A stretch of 64,000 nucleotides of DNA from an uncultured Clostridia bacterium (GTDB taxonomy: Bacteria > Bacillota > Clostridia > Oscillospirales > Ruminococcaceae): NCBI GenBank assembly GCA_944386805.1, contig CALXCO010000001.1, positions 124,001-188,000 on the forward strand, read 5' to 3'. A program made the translations under genes and the position numbers. Positions 30,317 through 39,246 of the stretch are shown here, in pieces. Positions within the stretch are counted from its first letter, which is position 1. Every line of letters starts with the position of its first letter. A model generated the notes under the pieces. That model was not told the origin of the DNA, did no database searches, and saw nothing but the letters and a program-made list of their open reading frames with translations.

Positions 30317-30355
30317 CAGCTGCCTGACAGTTATTCTGCCGGGCAGCTGTTTTTG
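30317..30355 (+). terminator. Terminator of mgtE
   Basis: CAGCTGCC and GGCAGCTG form an 8-bp stem followed by TTTTTG. Confidence 0.75.
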
Positions 30356-30371
30356 TTTATTGCATATTTGG

Positions 30372-30412
30372 AAAAAGGCGCGCTGCAAAGAGAATTTGCA
30401 GCGCGCCTTTTC
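30372..30412. terminator. Bidirectional terminator between convergent genes
   Basis: A perfect 17-bp stem (AAAAGGCGCGCTGCAAA with TTTGCAGCGCGCCTTTT, loop GAGAA) lies between mgtE and the convergent isomerase gene. Confidence 0.9.
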
Positions 30413-30437
30413 AGCGGTTACGACAGCCTGAAAAGGC

Positions 30438-31322
30438 TCAGCCGATTACTTTTTCCAGATATTCCCGGCTGGCCTTGATGCTGGCGAGCGGGGAGAGAGG
30501 AGTGGTATAATTTTCTTCGGTGCTGTGTGCACAGCAGTCCAGCTCAACGATGATGTAAGGAGCGTAGTCCATTTCGGTTACCTTTTCAACAATCGCGGGG
30601 ATATTCATGATACCGGTACCGACGACGCAGATATCGGTCGGATTGGTACGGCTGAAAATCTTGTCGCGATAGTTTTCCTTGGTCATATCGGTGACGCCCT
30701 CAACCAGGTTGATCGGGTCAGCAGATTTGCCCATATCCTTCTGATGGATGAGTTTTGCTCTGGAGCCGAGCTTTTCAATCAATTCAACGGGGTTCTGGCC
30801 GCCGCGGGTTGCCCAGAAGGTATCGACTTCGAAGGATACCAGTTCCGGATCGGTCAGTTCAACCAGCCATTCATAAGCGGTCTTGCCTTCGATCATATAG
30901 AATTCCTGGCAGTGGTTGTGATAGAGGAAAGCCATGCCATGTTCTTTAGCGAGAGCGCCCATTTCATTGCAGGCAGCAGCGACGGTCTTGACTTCATCCA
31001 TGGTCGTCATAACGGTCATTGCCAGAATAACAGCTTCTGCGTGCATTTTAACGTTGTCTTCAACGATTTTGACCATATCCTCATGGGTCGAGGTATAGGG
31101 GTCAAAATAAACATGGCTGCCGATCGCGGTCAGGCCCAGTTCAACCAGCTTGTTGCCGATTTCCTCAGGGGAGCAGACTTTTCCGTCCGCATTTGGACGG
31201 GGACTGACGTATTCGACATATTTATAGCCAGCTTTGGCGACGTTCTCCATCGTTTTGAGGTAATCTTCTGTCAGCTCACCCATGACCGAGAAGAGCTGGA
31301 CTCCAACTTTCAGTTTCATCAT
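30438..31322 (-). CDS. Sugar phosphate isomerase/epimerase family protein
   Basis: A 294-residue xylose-isomerase-like TIM barrel. The metal-site segments are recognisable in order: LYHNHCQEF, FEVDTFWA, LIHQKDMG and IIVELDCC. Members isomerise or epimerise sugars such as inositol derivatives, but the substrate is not evident. Cytosolic. GGAAAGGG precedes the first of two adjacent ATG codons by 7 bases, so the first is taken. It is a single gene with a good promoter and a bidirectional terminator. Confidence 0.85.
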   Translation of the reverse strand: MMKLKVGVQLFSVMGELTEDYLKTMENVAKAGYKYVEYVSPRPNADGKVCSPEEIGNKLVELGLTAIGSHVYFDPYTSTHEDMVKIVEDNVKMHAEAVILAMTVMTTMDEVKTVAAACNEMGALAKEHGMAFLYHNHCQEFYMIEGKTAYEWLVELTDPELVSFEVDTFWATRGGQNPVELIEKLGSRAKLIHQKDMGKSADPINLVEGVTDMTKENYRDKIFSRTNPTDICVVGTGIMNIPAIVEKVTEMDYAPYIIVELDCCAHSTEENYTTPLSPLASIKASREYLEKVIG

Positions 31323-31366
31323 TACATAACCCTTTCCTGGCTCAGACGAGCCTTAATGTCAAATTC

Positions 31367-31395
31367 ATTATATCTGATTCCACTGGAAAAGTCAA
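31367..31395 (-). promoter_or_regulatory. Sigma-A promoter of the isomerase gene
   Basis: On the minus strand TTGACT and TATAAT are 17 bases apart, about 45 bases before the ATG. Confidence 0.75.
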
Positions 31396-31503
31396 ATGAT
31401 TGTTGCTTTTTTTGTATCAATAGTCACATTTTTTACATTTCCCGTCTGTCCGCGCAACCTGCGGCATATGAATGGGGTATAAAACGCCAGCAGGGGGATG
31501 GAT

Positions 31504-32262
31504 ATGACAGAGAGTTTTGAAGAGATGAAAGCCCGTTATCTGAAACAGATGGAAGAGATGCGGGAAAAAGTGGACCGTCCGTCTTCGACGGTGGCCGAAC
31601 CGGTGCAGAATGTAGCCGTTGCTTCATCGGTTGTCCGGCAGGAGGAGCCGCCGTCCAATCCGTCATCGCCGTTTCTGGCTGACGGACAACAGCAGATGGC
31701 GGATACTCCGATGCAGGAAATGCCGGTACAGCCGCAGACAGACAGTGAGAAAGCTCCCGCCATGGGAGAGGAGCCGATGTCAGAGCAGCCATCGACCGAA
31801 CAGCCACAGTCTGGTCAGCGGTCTGACCGGGAACCGGGAGACACCGGCGAAGGGTACATGACAGTCTGGGTCGTGACGGCAGATGAAGCATTGCCGGTTG
31901 CGGGAGCAGAGGTTGTAATTTCCCGTATGATTGACGGAGATCAGATGTTACAGGGCATCGGTACGACGGATATCAGCGGCAGGACGCGCACTTTTGCACT
32001 GCCGACGCCGACAGCGGCCATGTCCCAGTCTCCGGACAATCCGACGCCGTTTGCCCGGTATGACGTTTCGGTCCACGCAGACGGGTTCGCACATGCACAG
32101 TATACCAATATACCGGTATTTGACGGCATTCAGTCGGTTCAGCGGGTCGATCTGGTACCGTTCACGTCCGACCGACAGGACGTCGTTGTTGACGAACAGA
32201 GCAACACCCTCAGCGAGCTTTCTCCGGAGGATGCGACTGTGGAAGAAGGTGATGTCGGTTGA
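31504..32262 (+). CDS. Unrecognised protein with a carboxypeptidase-regulatory-like domain
   Basis: The 252 residues start MTESFEEMKARYLKQM, a charged helix that looks like a docking or oligomerisation segment. A disordered Pro/Gln/Ser/Glu-rich region follows (about 25-115), then a beta-sandwich-like domain (about 118-220). That domain resembles carboxypeptidase-regulatory repeats: YMTVWVVTADEALPVAGAEVVIS, read as V...D..PVAGA.V, and DVSVHADGFAHAQY. No signal peptide or membrane segment is visible. ATG 31504 lies 6 bases after GGGGG, and an ATG two codons earlier overlaps that site. It overlaps the next gene by 4 bases and so is tightly coupled to the two peptidoglycan-binding proteins. Function unknown. 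Confidence 0.65.
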   Translation: MTESFEEMKARYLKQMEEMREKVDRPSSTVAEPVQNVAVASSVVRQEEPPSNPSSPFLADGQQQMADTPMQEMPVQPQTDSEKAPAMGEEPMSEQPSTEQPQSGQRSDREPGDTGEGYMTVWVVTADEALPVAGAEVVISRMIDGDQMLQGIGTTDISGRTRTFALPTPTAAMSQSPDNPTPFARYDVSVHADGFAHAQYTNIPVFDGIQSVQRVDLVPFTSDRQDVVVDEQSNTLSELSPEDATVEEGDVG

Positions 32263-33656
32263 CTGGGATTCCGATCATACCTGAAAAAATCACGGTGCAT
32301 CTGGGAAAACCGAGCGCCTATGCGGCCAATGTCACCGTTCCGTTTATTGATTACATCAAAAATGTCGCCAGCAGTGAAATCTATCCGACCTGGCCGGAGA
32401 ACGCCCTGCGCGCCAATATTTACGCACAGGTGACCTTTGCCCTCAATCGGATTTATACCGAATGGTACCGCAGCCGTGGGTACGATTTTGACATCACCAA
32501 TTCCACCCAGTACGATCAGGCCTATGTTCATGGACGGGAGATTTTTTCCAACATCTCCGACCTGGTCGATGAGCTGTTCAACGACTATGTGCGCCGTCAG
32601 GGGTATATCGAGCCGTTGTTTACCCAGTTCTGTAATGGAACGACGGTCACCTGCGACGGGCTTTCTCAGTGGGGAACGGTCACTCTTGCCAGACAGGGGA
32701 TGACGCCGTTTGAGATTCTGCAATATTATTACGGCAAAGATATCGAGATTGTATTCAACGCGCCGGTCGGCTCAGTTACGCCGTCTTATCCCGGATACCC
32801 GCTCGGACCTGGAGCAGACGTTGCCGATGTGCGGATTTTGCAGTCGCGTCTCAACCGGGTTGCCCGCAATTATCCGGCAATTCCACGGCTGACGGTCGAT
32901 GGGATTTTCGGACCATCTACGACAGCGGCAGTCAAAGCGTTTCAGAAGATTTTTGGGCTGACCCAGGACGGAATTGTCGGGCAGGCGACCTGGTACCAGC
33001 TGGAACGGATTTATGTTGCAGTCAAACGATTGGCCGAGCTGCAAAGCGAAGGCTTTTCACTGGAAGATCAGAGTGCCCAGTTCCCATCCGTTCTTCAGAT
33101 GGGAATGCGAGGAAGCCCGATTGCGGTATTGCAGCACCGGCTGGATCTGGTTGCCGCCTTTTACGATACTATACCGGACATTACGGTCGATGGAATTTTC
33201 GGTCAGGGCACCAAAGATGCGGTGATTGCGTTCCAGAACCGGTTTGGTCTGAATCCGGACGGGGTTGTCGGAAGAGCGACCTGGAACGAGCTGTATCGTG
33301 TTTACCAGGATATTGTCAGAAGCGAGCTGTTGTTGTCTCAGCAGGATATTCCGTTGGCCTGGAACGGCGAGGTACTGCGGGTCGGAAGCCAAGGGGAGCG
33401 GGTCCGGCTGCTCCAGGAGTATTTGAATACAGTTGGCAGCGTCTGGGAAATCCCACAGATTCCGGTGACCGGGTATTTTGGCGATTCGACCCGCAATGCG
33501 GTCCGGCTTTTCCAGGACCTGTTTAACCTTCCGCCGGACGGGATTGTCGGGAAACAGACCTGGGATGCGCTGACATCGCTGTATCTGGATGTACGCACTG
33601 GACTGACACGTGTTCCTGGTCAGTATCCGGGGACCGTGCTGAAAGAGGGGGACTGA
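32259..33656 (+). CDS. SpoIID-like protein with three peptidoglycan-binding repeats
   Basis: The 465 residues start at TTG 32259, which forms a TTGA overlap with the previous stop. Residues about 20-170 resemble the SpoIID/LytB fold: VPFIDYIKNVASSEI, TWPENALRANIYAQV, and CDGLSQWGTVTLARQG followed by ILQYYYG. Three PG_binding_1-type repeats follow (about 187-252, 284-350 and 378-445), each with a VDGIFG-like turn, AV.AFQ and DGIVG..TW. SpoIID cleaves glycan strands during engulfment, but it carries a membrane anchor that is absent here. Binding to peptidoglycan or a related glycan is inferred. With no signal peptide, its location is unclear. Confidence 0.75.
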   Translation: MTGIPIIPEKITVHLGKPSAYAANVTVPFIDYIKNVASSEIYPTWPENALRANIYAQVTFALNRIYTEWYRSRGYDFDITNSTQYDQAYVHGREIFSNISDLVDELFNDYVRRQGYIEPLFTQFCNGTTVTCDGLSQWGTVTLARQGMTPFEILQYYYGKDIEIVFNAPVGSVTPSYPGYPLGPGADVADVRILQSRLNRVARNYPAIPRLTVDGIFGPSTTAAVKAFQKIFGLTQDGIVGQATWYQLERIYVAVKRLAELQSEGFSLEDQSAQFPSVLQMGMRGSPIAVLQHRLDLVAAFYDTIPDITVDGIFGQGTKDAVIAFQNRFGLNPDGVVGRATWNELYRVYQDIVRSELLLSQQDIPLAWNGEVLRVGSQGERVRLLQEYLNTVGSVWEIPQIPVTGYFGDSTRNAVRLFQDLFNLPPDGIVGKQTWDALTSLYLDVRTGLTRVPGQYPGTVLKEGD

Positions 33657-33659
33657 AAA

Positions 33660-34154
33660 GTGGATGAACGCCTTGCAATTTATGAACTTCAGGATGCGCT
33701 GGAACAGATTCTGACCAGCCGGGGATTTCCGGGGGTCGTCTATCCAGACGGCATCTTCGGACCGGAGACAACCGAAGCGGTACGGATGTTTCAGAAGATG
33801 GAAGGATTGCCGCAGACAGGAGAAGTGGATCGCACGCTTTGGGATTTGATTCAGACCCGGCTGACTGAACTGATCGAGCAGGGAAGAATTCAGCCGCTGC
33901 CGGTCTTTCCAAACGACAGTTTTGTCCTCCAGCCGGGGGCAAGCGGACTGCTTGTCGGACTGATTCAGGGGATACTGATGCAGATCGGCGAACAGTTCGG
34001 CAATGTTCCGAAGCCGTCGCTCAGCTATGAGTACGATCAGACGACATCCGAAGCGGTTCGTGTGATTCAGCAGATGGGCGGGCTTGAACCGGATGGAGCG
34101 GTAGACCGGCAGACCTGGAACCTGCTGGTTCTGCTGTATACCCATCTGGATTAG
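33660..34154 (+). CDS. Small protein with two peptidoglycan-binding-like repeats
   Basis: The 164-residue product starts at GTG 33660, eleven bases after GAGGGGG and 3 bases past the preceding stop. The first repeat is clear (LQDALEQIL, PDGIFGPETTEAVRMFQ, DRTLWDLI). The second is more divergent and has lost the DGIFG turn (SYEYDQTTSEAV, DRQTWNLL). There is no catalytic domain, signal peptide or membrane segment. It completes a three-gene unit and is followed by a hairpin. It may bind the same ligand as the repeats of the larger partner; the role is unknown. Confidence 0.75.
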   Translation: MDERLAIYELQDALEQILTSRGFPGVVYPDGIFGPETTEAVRMFQKMEGLPQTGEVDRTLWDLIQTRLTELIEQGRIQPLPVFPNDSFVLQPGASGLLVGLIQGILMQIGEQFGNVPKPSLSYEYDQTTSEAVRVIQQMGGLEPDGAVDRQTWNLLVLLYTHLD

Positions 34155-34174
34155 ACGGTATTCGGTGTAAGGAG

Positions 34175-34206
34175 AGGGCGGACAGCTGCGCTTCCGCCCT
34201 GTTTTG
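34175..34206 (+). terminator. Terminator of the peptidoglycan-binding unit
   Basis: AGGGCGGA and TCCGCCCT form an 8-bp stem with a 10-base loop, followed by GTTTTGC. Confidence 0.65.
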
Positions 34207-34272
34207 CTGCCAAAAACAACAGAATAGCCAAAGAGTCGTCAAAATCCTCCAAATTATTTTACGCGGATGTGT

Positions 34273-34301
34273 TTGCAAATAGATCGTAATTCAGATATAA
34301 T
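34273..34301 (+). promoter_or_regulatory. Sigma-A promoter of prs
   Basis: TTGCAA and TATAAT are 17 bases apart, about 47 bases before the ATG. Confidence 0.75.
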
Positions 34302-34348
34302 ATATACGTAAACATGTCCAATAAAAACTTTAGGAGGAAATTGCTCAT

Positions 34349-35521
34349 ATGGATTCTATTCACGAGGTTTCGATTCCGGTCGGTTCTCTGAGCATCATTG
34401 GAATGAAAGGCTGCGAGGAAATGGCGGCCAAGGTTGATGCGTACCTGTCGGAGTGGCGGGGTCAAAGACATGGCGAACTGATGAAGGACGGCGATTTTAT
34501 TGGATACTGCCGTGACAGCTACCTGCTCAATGCTTCCTGCCCGCGGTTCGGAGACGGCGAAGCGAAAGGCACCCTGAAGGAGACGGTCAGAGGACATGAT
34601 TTGTTTATCATTGTTGACTGCTTCAACTATGGTGTAACCTACAAGATGTATGGAATGACGGTTCCGATGAGCCCGGACGACCATTTTGCCGATCTGAAGA
34701 GAATGATTGCGGCAGCAAATGGCAAGGCCAGAAGAATCAATGTAATTATGCCGATGCTGTACGAAGGCCGTCAGCACCGCCGTGCCAGCCGTGAGTCGCT
34801 TGACTGCGCGCTGATGCTCAAGGAACTGGTGTCGATGGGCGTTGAGAACATCATCACTTTTGATGCACATGACGCGCGCGTTCAGAACGCAATTCCCCTG
34901 AGTGGCTTTGAAGACATCAAACCGACCTATCAGTTTTTGAAGGCAATGGTCCGCAACATTCCTGACCTGAAACTGGACAAGGATCACCTGATGATTATCT
35001 CTCCCGACGAAGGCGGCATGTCCCGTTGTATGTATTTCTCGTCGGTACTGGGTGTTGACCTGGGTATGTTCTATAAAAAGCGGGATTACTCGGTGATTGT
35101 CAACGGCAAGAACCCGATCGTTGCGCATGAATTCCTGGGCGACAGTGTTGAGGGCAAAGACCTGATCATCGTTGACGATATGATTTCTTCGGGTGAGTCG
35201 GTTCTGGATATTGCATCTCAGCTCAAAGCTCGTGGAGCAAACCGGATCTTTATCTGCACCACCTTTGGTCTGTTCTGTGAAGGTCTGGAAAAATTTGATG
35301 CTGCTTATGAAAAGGGCAACATCTCCAGAGTATTTACGACCAATCTGATCTACCGCAGCCCTGAACTGCTCAAACGTGAATGGTATTGCCAGGTTGATAT
35401 GTCGAAATACATCGCATATATCATCGATTACCTGAATCATGACCAGTCGATCAGCCCGCTGTTGGACCCGGTTGAGAGAATCAACCGTCTGCTTGAAAAA
35501 GCACGTGCTGGACAGGCATAA
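34349..35521 (+). CDS. prs: Ribose-phosphate pyrophosphokinase, long variant
   Basis: The enzyme makes PRPP from ribose 5-phosphate and ATP, feeding purine, pyrimidine, histidine and NAD synthesis. At 390 residues it is about 70 longer than the usual bacterial form, and it lacks the usual opening. The catalytic features remain: the flexible-loop region GRQHRRASRE, the DAHDARVQNAI segment and the PRPP loop DLIIVDDMISSGES. AGGAGG precedes the ATG. It is a single gene with a strong promoter and terminator. PurF, a user of PRPP, is also in this window. Confidence 0.9.
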   Translation: MDSIHEVSIPVGSLSIIGMKGCEEMAAKVDAYLSEWRGQRHGELMKDGDFIGYCRDSYLLNASCPRFGDGEAKGTLKETVRGHDLFIIVDCFNYGVTYKMYGMTVPMSPDDHFADLKRMIAAANGKARRINVIMPMLYEGRQHRRASRESLDCALMLKELVSMGVENIITFDAHDARVQNAIPLSGFEDIKPTYQFLKAMVRNIPDLKLDKDHLMIISPDEGGMSRCMYFSSVLGVDLGMFYKKRDYSVIVNGKNPIVAHEFLGDSVEGKDLIIVDDMISSGESVLDIASQLKARGANRIFICTTFGLFCEGLEKFDAAYEKGNISRVFTTNLIYRSPELLKREWYCQVDMSKYIAYIIDYLNHDQSISPLLDPVERINRLLEKARAGQA

Positions 35522-35541
35522 TCAAAAGAGTAAAAAAGGGA

Positions 35542-35586
35542 AAGGCTTTGTCTGCTGTAAAAAGCAGGCAAAGCCTTTTTTGGTGT
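35542..35586. terminator. Bidirectional terminator of prs and the DUF4250 gene
   Basis: AAGGCTTTGTCTGCT and AGCAGGCAAAGCCTT form a 15-bp stem with one G-U pair, followed by TTTTTT. Confidence 0.85.
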
Positions 35587-35768
35587 TATTGATGGACAAA
35601 CTGGTTTTTGTCGGCGGAGTAGACGTAACCGACAGAGGCCAGTTTTTCACGGATTGCAGCAGGGTCGGTGCTCTCCGCCTTGCAGCATTCCTCCAGACTG
35701 GAATAAAAATCCCGCAGCCGGGTGTTGATGACACTCAGCAGGATAAAGGGATCGTTTGGAAGGCTCAT
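35586..35768 (-). CDS. Small DUF4250 protein
   Basis: The 60-residue product matches the DUF4250 pattern: LPNDPFILLSVINTRLRDFYSS near the start (read in parts) and a C-terminal part with GYVYSADKNQFV. GGAG precedes the ATG. The function of the family is unknown to me. It converges on prs with a shared terminator and is divergent from htpG. An ATTATA at 35804 could be its -10 box on the minus strand, but no fitting -35 box is seen. Confidence 0.8.
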   Translation of the reverse strand: MSLPNDPFILLSVINTRLRDFYSSLEECCKAESTDPAAIREKLASVGYVYSADKNQFVHQ

Positions 35769-35862
35769 GACAAATCCGTCTCCTTATTTCGATATTTATT
35801 TCTATTATAGCGCCTGATGGCCGACCATTTTTTGACAAGGTGTAAATTTTTTTGATAGGGTC

Positions 35863-35891
35863 TTGATTTTTGCGGAAAAATGCGGTATATT
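35863..35891 (+). promoter_or_regulatory. Sigma-A promoter of htpG
   Basis: TTGATT and TATATT are 17 bases apart and directly precede the CIRCE element. Confidence 0.75.
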
Positions 35892-35894
35892 ATA

Positions 35895-35921
35895 TTAGCA
35901 CTCAAAAATAATGAGTGCTAA
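35895..35921 (+). promoter_or_regulatory. CIRCE operator for HrcA
   Basis: TTAGCACTC, nine bases, GAGTGCTAA: a perfect match to the CIRCE consensus. It overlaps the expected transcription start of htpG, so HrcA would repress htpG until heat or misfolded protein frees it. Confidence 0.95.
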
Positions 35922-35981
35922 CCTACTTAAAATATGGCGCCCATACGGATGCCAATGATATATCGAAAGGAAGCATTTTTG

Positions 35982-37889
35982 ATGGCTAAGAAAGAGTTTA
36001 AGGCGGAATCCAAACGCCTGCTGGATTTGATGATCAATTCGATTTATACCCATCACGAAATTTTCCTGCGTGAGCTGATTTCCAACGCAAGCGACGCACT
36101 GGACAAGATGTATTATCGTTCTCTGACCGAGAATGACGGAATGTCGCGTGAGGACTTTTATATTCGCCTGACAGCCGACAAGGAAAACGGTACACTGACC
36201 GTTTCGGATAACGGCTGTGGTATGACGGCTGAGGAACTGGAAAATAACCTCGGTACGATTGCAAAGAGCGGTTCGCTTGCTTTCAAGCAGGAGAATGAGG
36301 CAAAAGAGGACATCGACATTATCGGTCAGTTCGGTGTCGGTTTTTATTCAGCGTTTATGGTTGCCGATCATGTGAAGGTTGTTTCCAAACCTTATGGCAG
36401 TGAACAGGCATGGTGCTGGGAGTCTGACGGTGCAGACGGCTATACGCTGGAAGAGACTACTAAGGATTCGTTTGGTACCGATGTTATCCTGACGCTGAAG
36501 AAGGATACCGAGGACGAAAAGTTCAGCGATTATCTGGAGAGCTATCGTATCAGCCAGCTGGTAAAGAAATACTCGGATTACATCCGCTATCCGATCAAGA
36601 TGATGGTGGAAAGCGAACGGCTCAAAGAGGGAACCGGCAAGGATGGTAAGGACCCGGAATACGAGACCTATACCGAAGACCGTACCCTGAACAGCATGGT
36701 GCCGATCTGGAAGAAGAGCAAGAGCGAGGTTACCGAAGAGGATTATAACCGCTTTTATCAGGACAAGTTCTTTGATTATACGCCGCCGGCTCGCGTGATT
36801 TACTCCAGCACAGAGGGCGCTTCGACCTATCATGCGCTGATGTTCATTCCGGCAAGGACGCCGTATGATTATTATTCCCGCAACTATGAAAAGGGATTGC
36901 AGCTGTATGCGAGCGGCGTACTGATTATGGACAAATGCGCCGACCTGCTGCCCGATTATTTCAGCTTTGTCAAAGGTCTGGTCGATTCGGAAGACCTGTC
37001 GCTGAATATTTCCCGTGAGATGCTCCAGCATGACCGTCAGCTGCGGCTGATTGCATCCCGTCTGGAGAAGAAGATTAAGAGCGAACTGAAGTCGATGCTC
37101 TTAAATGACCGTGAGAAATACGAAGCCTTCTTTAAGAACTTCGGCCTCCAGCTGAAATATGGCGTTTACTCCGATTACGGCGCACATAAAGAGCTGCTGC
37201 AGGATCTGCTGCTGTTCTACTCGTCTTCTGAGAAGAAGATGGTCACGCTGGAAGAGTATGTTTCCAGAATGAAAGAGGGACAGAAGTATATCTATTATGC
37301 CTGCGGCGAAACGACCGACCGGATTGACCGGCTGCCTCAGACCGAGCTGCTCAAGGATAAGGGGTATGAAATCCTGTACCTGACCGATGATGTCGATGAA
37401 TTCGCACTTCGGATGATGATGAAGTTTGACGACCACGAGTTCAAGAACGTCGCAGATAAGGATCTCGGCCTTGAAACAGAGGAAGAGACCAGCGAGTCCA
37501 AGAAGCTGAATGAAGATAACGGCGAGCTGCTGCGGTACATGAAAGATGCTCTGGGCGAGAAGGTCACAACTGTCCGGCTGTCTGAACGGCTGAAATCTCA
37601 TCCTGTCTGCCTGTCGGCTGACGGCGGAATGTCGCTGGAGATGGAAAAGGTGCTCAACGCGATGCCGGGTGGCATGCCTGACGGCCAGAAAGCGCAGGCA
37701 CAGCGTGTGCTGGAAATCAACCCCGCTCATCCGATTTTTGCCCGTCTGCAAAAGCTGTTTGCCGAGAATCCGGAACAGGTTAAGGAGTATGCCGGCCTGT
37801 TGTACGATCAGGCGCTGCTGATTGAAGGACTGCCGATTGAAGATCCGGTTGCCTTCTCCAACGCAATCTGTAAACTGATGGCAGAATAA
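35982..37889 (+). CDS. htpG: Molecular chaperone HtpG (Hsp90)
   Basis: HtpG is the bacterial Hsp90, an ATP-driven dimeric chaperone of the cytosol. The 635 residues show the GHKL ATPase motifs [19 protein letters not shown] and [11 protein letters not shown], the middle domain (LNISREML) and the C-terminal dimerisation part. The ATG at 35982 follows GAAAGGAAG; an in-frame ATG at 35934 would add a tail not seen in the family. Control by CIRCE/HrcA sets it apart from Bacillus subtilis, where htpG is outside the HrcA regulon. Confidence 0.97.
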   Translation: MAKKEFKAESKRLLDLMINSIYTHHEIFLRELISNASDALDKMYYRSLTENDGMSREDFYIRLTADKENGTLTVSDNGCGMTAEELENNLGTIAKSGSLAFKQENEAKEDIDIIGQFGVGFYSAFMVADHVKVVSKPYGSEQAWCWESDGADGYTLEETTKDSFGTDVILTLKKDTEDEKFSDYLESYRISQLVKKYSDYIRYPIKMMVESERLKEGTGKDGKDPEYETYTEDRTLNSMVPIWKKSKSEVTEEDYNRFYQDKFFDYTPPARVIYSSTEGASTYHALMFIPARTPYDYYSRNYEKGLQLYASGVLIMDKCADLLPDYFSFVKGLVDSEDLSLNISREMLQHDRQLRLIASRLEKKIKSELKSMLLNDREKYEAFFKNFGLQLKYGVYSDYGAHKELLQDLLLFYSSSEKKMVTLEEYVSRMKEGQKYIYYACGETTDRIDRLPQTELLKDKGYEILYLTDDVDEFALRMMMKFDDHEFKNVADKDLGLETEEETSESKKLNEDNGELLRYMKDALGEKVTTVRLSERLKSHPVCLSADGGMSLEMEKVLNAMPGGMPDGQKAQAQRVLEINPAHPIFARLQKLFAENPEQVKEYAGLLYDQALLIEGLPIEDPVAFSNAICKLMAE

Positions 37890-37911
37890 TTATTTTGTAT
37901 GTATTTTGCCG

Positions 37912-37946
37912 GGGGCACGTTTGACAACGTGCTCCTTTATTTTTTG
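37912..37946 (+). terminator. Terminator of htpG
   Basis: GGGGCACGTT and AACGTGCTCC form a 10-bp stem with loop TGAC, followed by TTTATTTTTTG. Confidence 0.85.
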
Positions 37947-38035
37947 TTGTAAAAGAATGAGATTTTGTATCACATCTTGCTTTCCTGGCGCTAATATGGT
38001 ATTCTTTTATAAAAAGCAAAGGAAGTTGATAACGG

Positions 38036-38419
38036 ATGATGATGGGCTTTGGGTTTGATTTGATTTCCTCCCTTTTTCCCATTCTTTTTTTGCTGGTCTT
38101 TGTTATTGTGATCGGCACTTTTATCGTGACATTTGTCCGGGGGATCAGCCGCTGGAATCGGAACAATCATTCGCCTGTGCTGGATGTCGAGGCGACAGTT
38201 GTCTCCAGACGTACCGACGTATCTTCTCATATCCATCATGATGGCAACAATATGTCCCATCGTCATCTGTCGACCAGCTATTATGTCACCTTTGAAGTGG
38301 CAAGCGGTGACCGGATGGAGTTGACGGTCAGCGGACAGGATTACGGTATGATGGTCGAAGGGGACCGCGGAATACTGCGCTTTCAGGGAACCCGGTTTCT
38401 GTCTTTTCAGAGGAAGTGA
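38036..38419 (+). CDS. DUF2500-like membrane protein
   Basis: The 127-residue protein has one N-terminal membrane segment (about 9-32). A soluble beta-rich part with a His-rich turn (SSHIHHDGNNMSHRH) and LTVSGQDYGMMVEGDRG follows, fitting DUF2500 proteins. The function is unknown; the histidines might bind metal. AAAGGAAG lies about 12 bases before the first of two adjacent ATG codons. It ends 5 bases before the start chosen for the next gene and is probably co-transcribed with it. Confidence 0.75.
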   Translation: MMMGFGFDLISSLFPILFLLVFVIVIGTFIVTFVRGISRWNRNNHSPVLDVEATVVSRRTDVSSHIHHDGNNMSHRHLSTSYYVTFEVASGDRMELTVSGQDYGMMVEGDRGILRFQGTRFLSFQRK

Positions 38420-38424
38420 GTCAC

Positions 38425-39210
38425 TTGAAAATTACGGCACTGATTGAGAATCATTCGGATGGGGTATGTACACCCCGTCACGGACTATCGCTTTATATTG
38501 AAACGAAGCTGCACCGGCTGCTGTTTGATCTGGGACCGGATGAAACGGTGTTTGATAATGCAGAGAAGCTGGGAATTGATTTAACAGCTGTTGACACCGT
38601 TGTCATCTCTCATGGTCATAATGACCATGGCGGCGCTTTAGGGGCATTCCTGGCCCGTAACCATACTGCACGGGTTTATCTGCAAAAGAGTGCTTTTCGT
38701 CCCCATTATTCCACTTCCGGCGGACTTCATTCCATCGGACTGGACCCGTCGCTGGAAGGGCATCCACAGCTGGTGCTGCTGGATGGAGGCGCACGTCTGG
38801 ACGAAGAGCTGACGCTGTTTACTGTCGGCGAGGAGTATCAGCGGTACTGCTCCGAAGCAAACAGCAATCTATTGTCGGAAGGTGGCCCGGACCGGTTTGA
38901 GGATGAGCAGAACCTGATGATCGATTCACAGGTCCTGGTGATGGGATGCGGGCACCGAGGCGTCGTCAATATTCTGGACGCGGCTCCCTGCACCCCGAAG
39001 GTCTGTATTGGCGGGTATCATCTGATGAAGCCGCAGACAGGAGAGATGGTTCCGGAAACGCTGCTCGAAGGGATAGCGGCGGAGTTGCGCCGCCGTCCGG
39101 TACGGTATTATACCTGTCATTGTACCGGTCAGCAGGCGACCCGGATTCTTAAAGGACTGGTGCCGGATATGCACAGCCTGTCCTGTGGGGAGACAATCGA
39201 GCTGCCGTAA
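38425..39210 (+). CDS. Metallo-beta-lactamase-fold hydrolase
   Basis: The product has 261 residues. TTG 38425 is chosen because AGAGGAA lies 9 bases before it and the protein then opens MKITALIENHSDG, typical of this subgroup. A GTG at 38416 overlaps the ribosome binding site. The metal motif is H63-x-H65-x-D67-H68 (SHGHNDHGG), with later ligands in MGCGHRGV and ICGGYH-like IGGYHL. The group includes MptA/PqsE-like phosphodiesterase-type hydrolases; the substrate is unknown. Cytosolic. Confidence 0.8.
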   Translation: MKITALIENHSDGVCTPRHGLSLYIETKLHRLLFDLGPDETVFDNAEKLGIDLTAVDTVVISHGHNDHGGALGAFLARNHTARVYLQKSAFRPHYSTSGGLHSIGLDPSLEGHPQLVLLDGGARLDEELTLFTVGEEYQRYCSEANSNLLSEGGPDRFEDEQNLMIDSQVLVMGCGHRGVVNILDAAPCTPKVCIGGYHLMKPQTGEMVPETLLEGIAAELRRRPVRYYTCHCTGQQATRILKGLVPDMHSLSCGETIELP

Positions 39211-39246
39211 GCAGACGCCTGAAAAATGGAAAGGAATTCAAAAACT

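Noticed and set aside
31470-31485. Sporulation sigma factor promoter before the peptidoglycan-binding unit
   Set aside because: CATATGAAT resembles a sigma-E -10 box, but no matching -35 box lies at the right distance.
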